From positions 1 to 36,517 of the forward strand of contig JACNJZ010000032.1 in assembly GCA_014382295.1 (NCBI GenBank): 36,517 nucleotides of DNA, in the 5' to 3' direction. The DNA is from Candidatus Desulfobia pelagia. GTDB lineage: Bacteria > Desulfobacterota > Desulfobulbia > Desulfobulbales > SURF-16. This document shows, in pieces, positions 36,284 through 36,517 of this stretch. Each line of letters opens with the position of its first letter. Within the stretch, counting starts at the first letter, position 1. Both the position numbers and the translations under genes were made by a program. The notes beneath the pieces are model-generated. The model did no database searches and was not told the origin of the DNA. It was given only the letters and a program-made list of their open reading frames with translations.

Positions 36284-36299
36284 AGCAATCAAAATGCCA
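36284..36299 (-). promoter_or_regulatory. Sigma54-type (-24/-12) promoter upstream of fliK-flgD-flgE
   Basis: Minus strand TGGCATTTTGATTGCT: GG and GC doublets at the sigma54 spacing (consensus TGGCAC-N5-TTGCW), about 75 bp upstream of the fliK start. Confidence 0.68.
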
Positions 36300-36517
36300 A
36301 CACTCTTCAAAAAAAAACCAATCAGGATTTAAAAACAAAATAGTCGCAACATTAGACAGTTAAACAAATTTTCTTATGATAATATTGTTCACAACAAGAG
36401 AAGCATACGGGGAAAAATCAGGATAAAAAGATTCTGGCAGGCAAGATTTTCCTTGTTCGATTCAGAAAAGAAATATCTTGCTCAGAAAATTTACTATTGG
36501 GGAAGCATAAAACTGTT

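Noticed and set aside
36400-36517. Possible start of a new plus-strand gene at the right edge
   Set aside because: Two frames are open to the edge but neither has a convincing start codon and ribosome-binding site in the visible sequence.

Overview
The window looks like a bacterial chromosome segment, probably from a deltaproteobacterium/Desulfobacterota-type anaerobe (inferred from gene content and synteny, not proven). Most of it is a dense minus-strand array of housekeeping genes. In transcription order for the main blocks these are: fliK-flgD-flgE; ileS-lspA-fabD-ffh-rpsP-khpA-rimM-trmD-RNA methyltransferase-rplS-rnhB-yraN-pdxA; a P-loop kinase; a TPR protein-DUF4292 lipoprotein-radical SAM/DUF2344 protein-rng-rplU-rpmA-obgE-proB-proA-nadD; and hslR, purH (IMP cyclohydrolase domain only), purN, pyrR and a truncated histidine kinase. 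Two short plus-strand islands interrupt it: folE2-DUF4920-PepSY_TM and an isolated cooC-like ATPase. I found no CRISPR array, tRNA/rRNA gene, prophage or transposase. I saw no clear new multi-gene system. The best leads are small: (1) two ~108-109 bp palindromic MITE/REPIN-like elements with shared ends and co-varying arms; (2) a heptanucleotide tandem repeat inside a lipoprotein signal-peptide coding region that could act as a frameshift contingency site; (3) two 26-bp heptamer tandem repeats in intergenic regions that differ by one base per unit; (4) two hairpins of a CACGAAG-rich repeat family; (5) a strong sigma70-type promoter with a 16-bp inverted repeat ahead of the orphan cooC; (6) a sigma54-type promoter ahead of the hook operon; (7) an internally duplicated domain in an unusually large FlgE.
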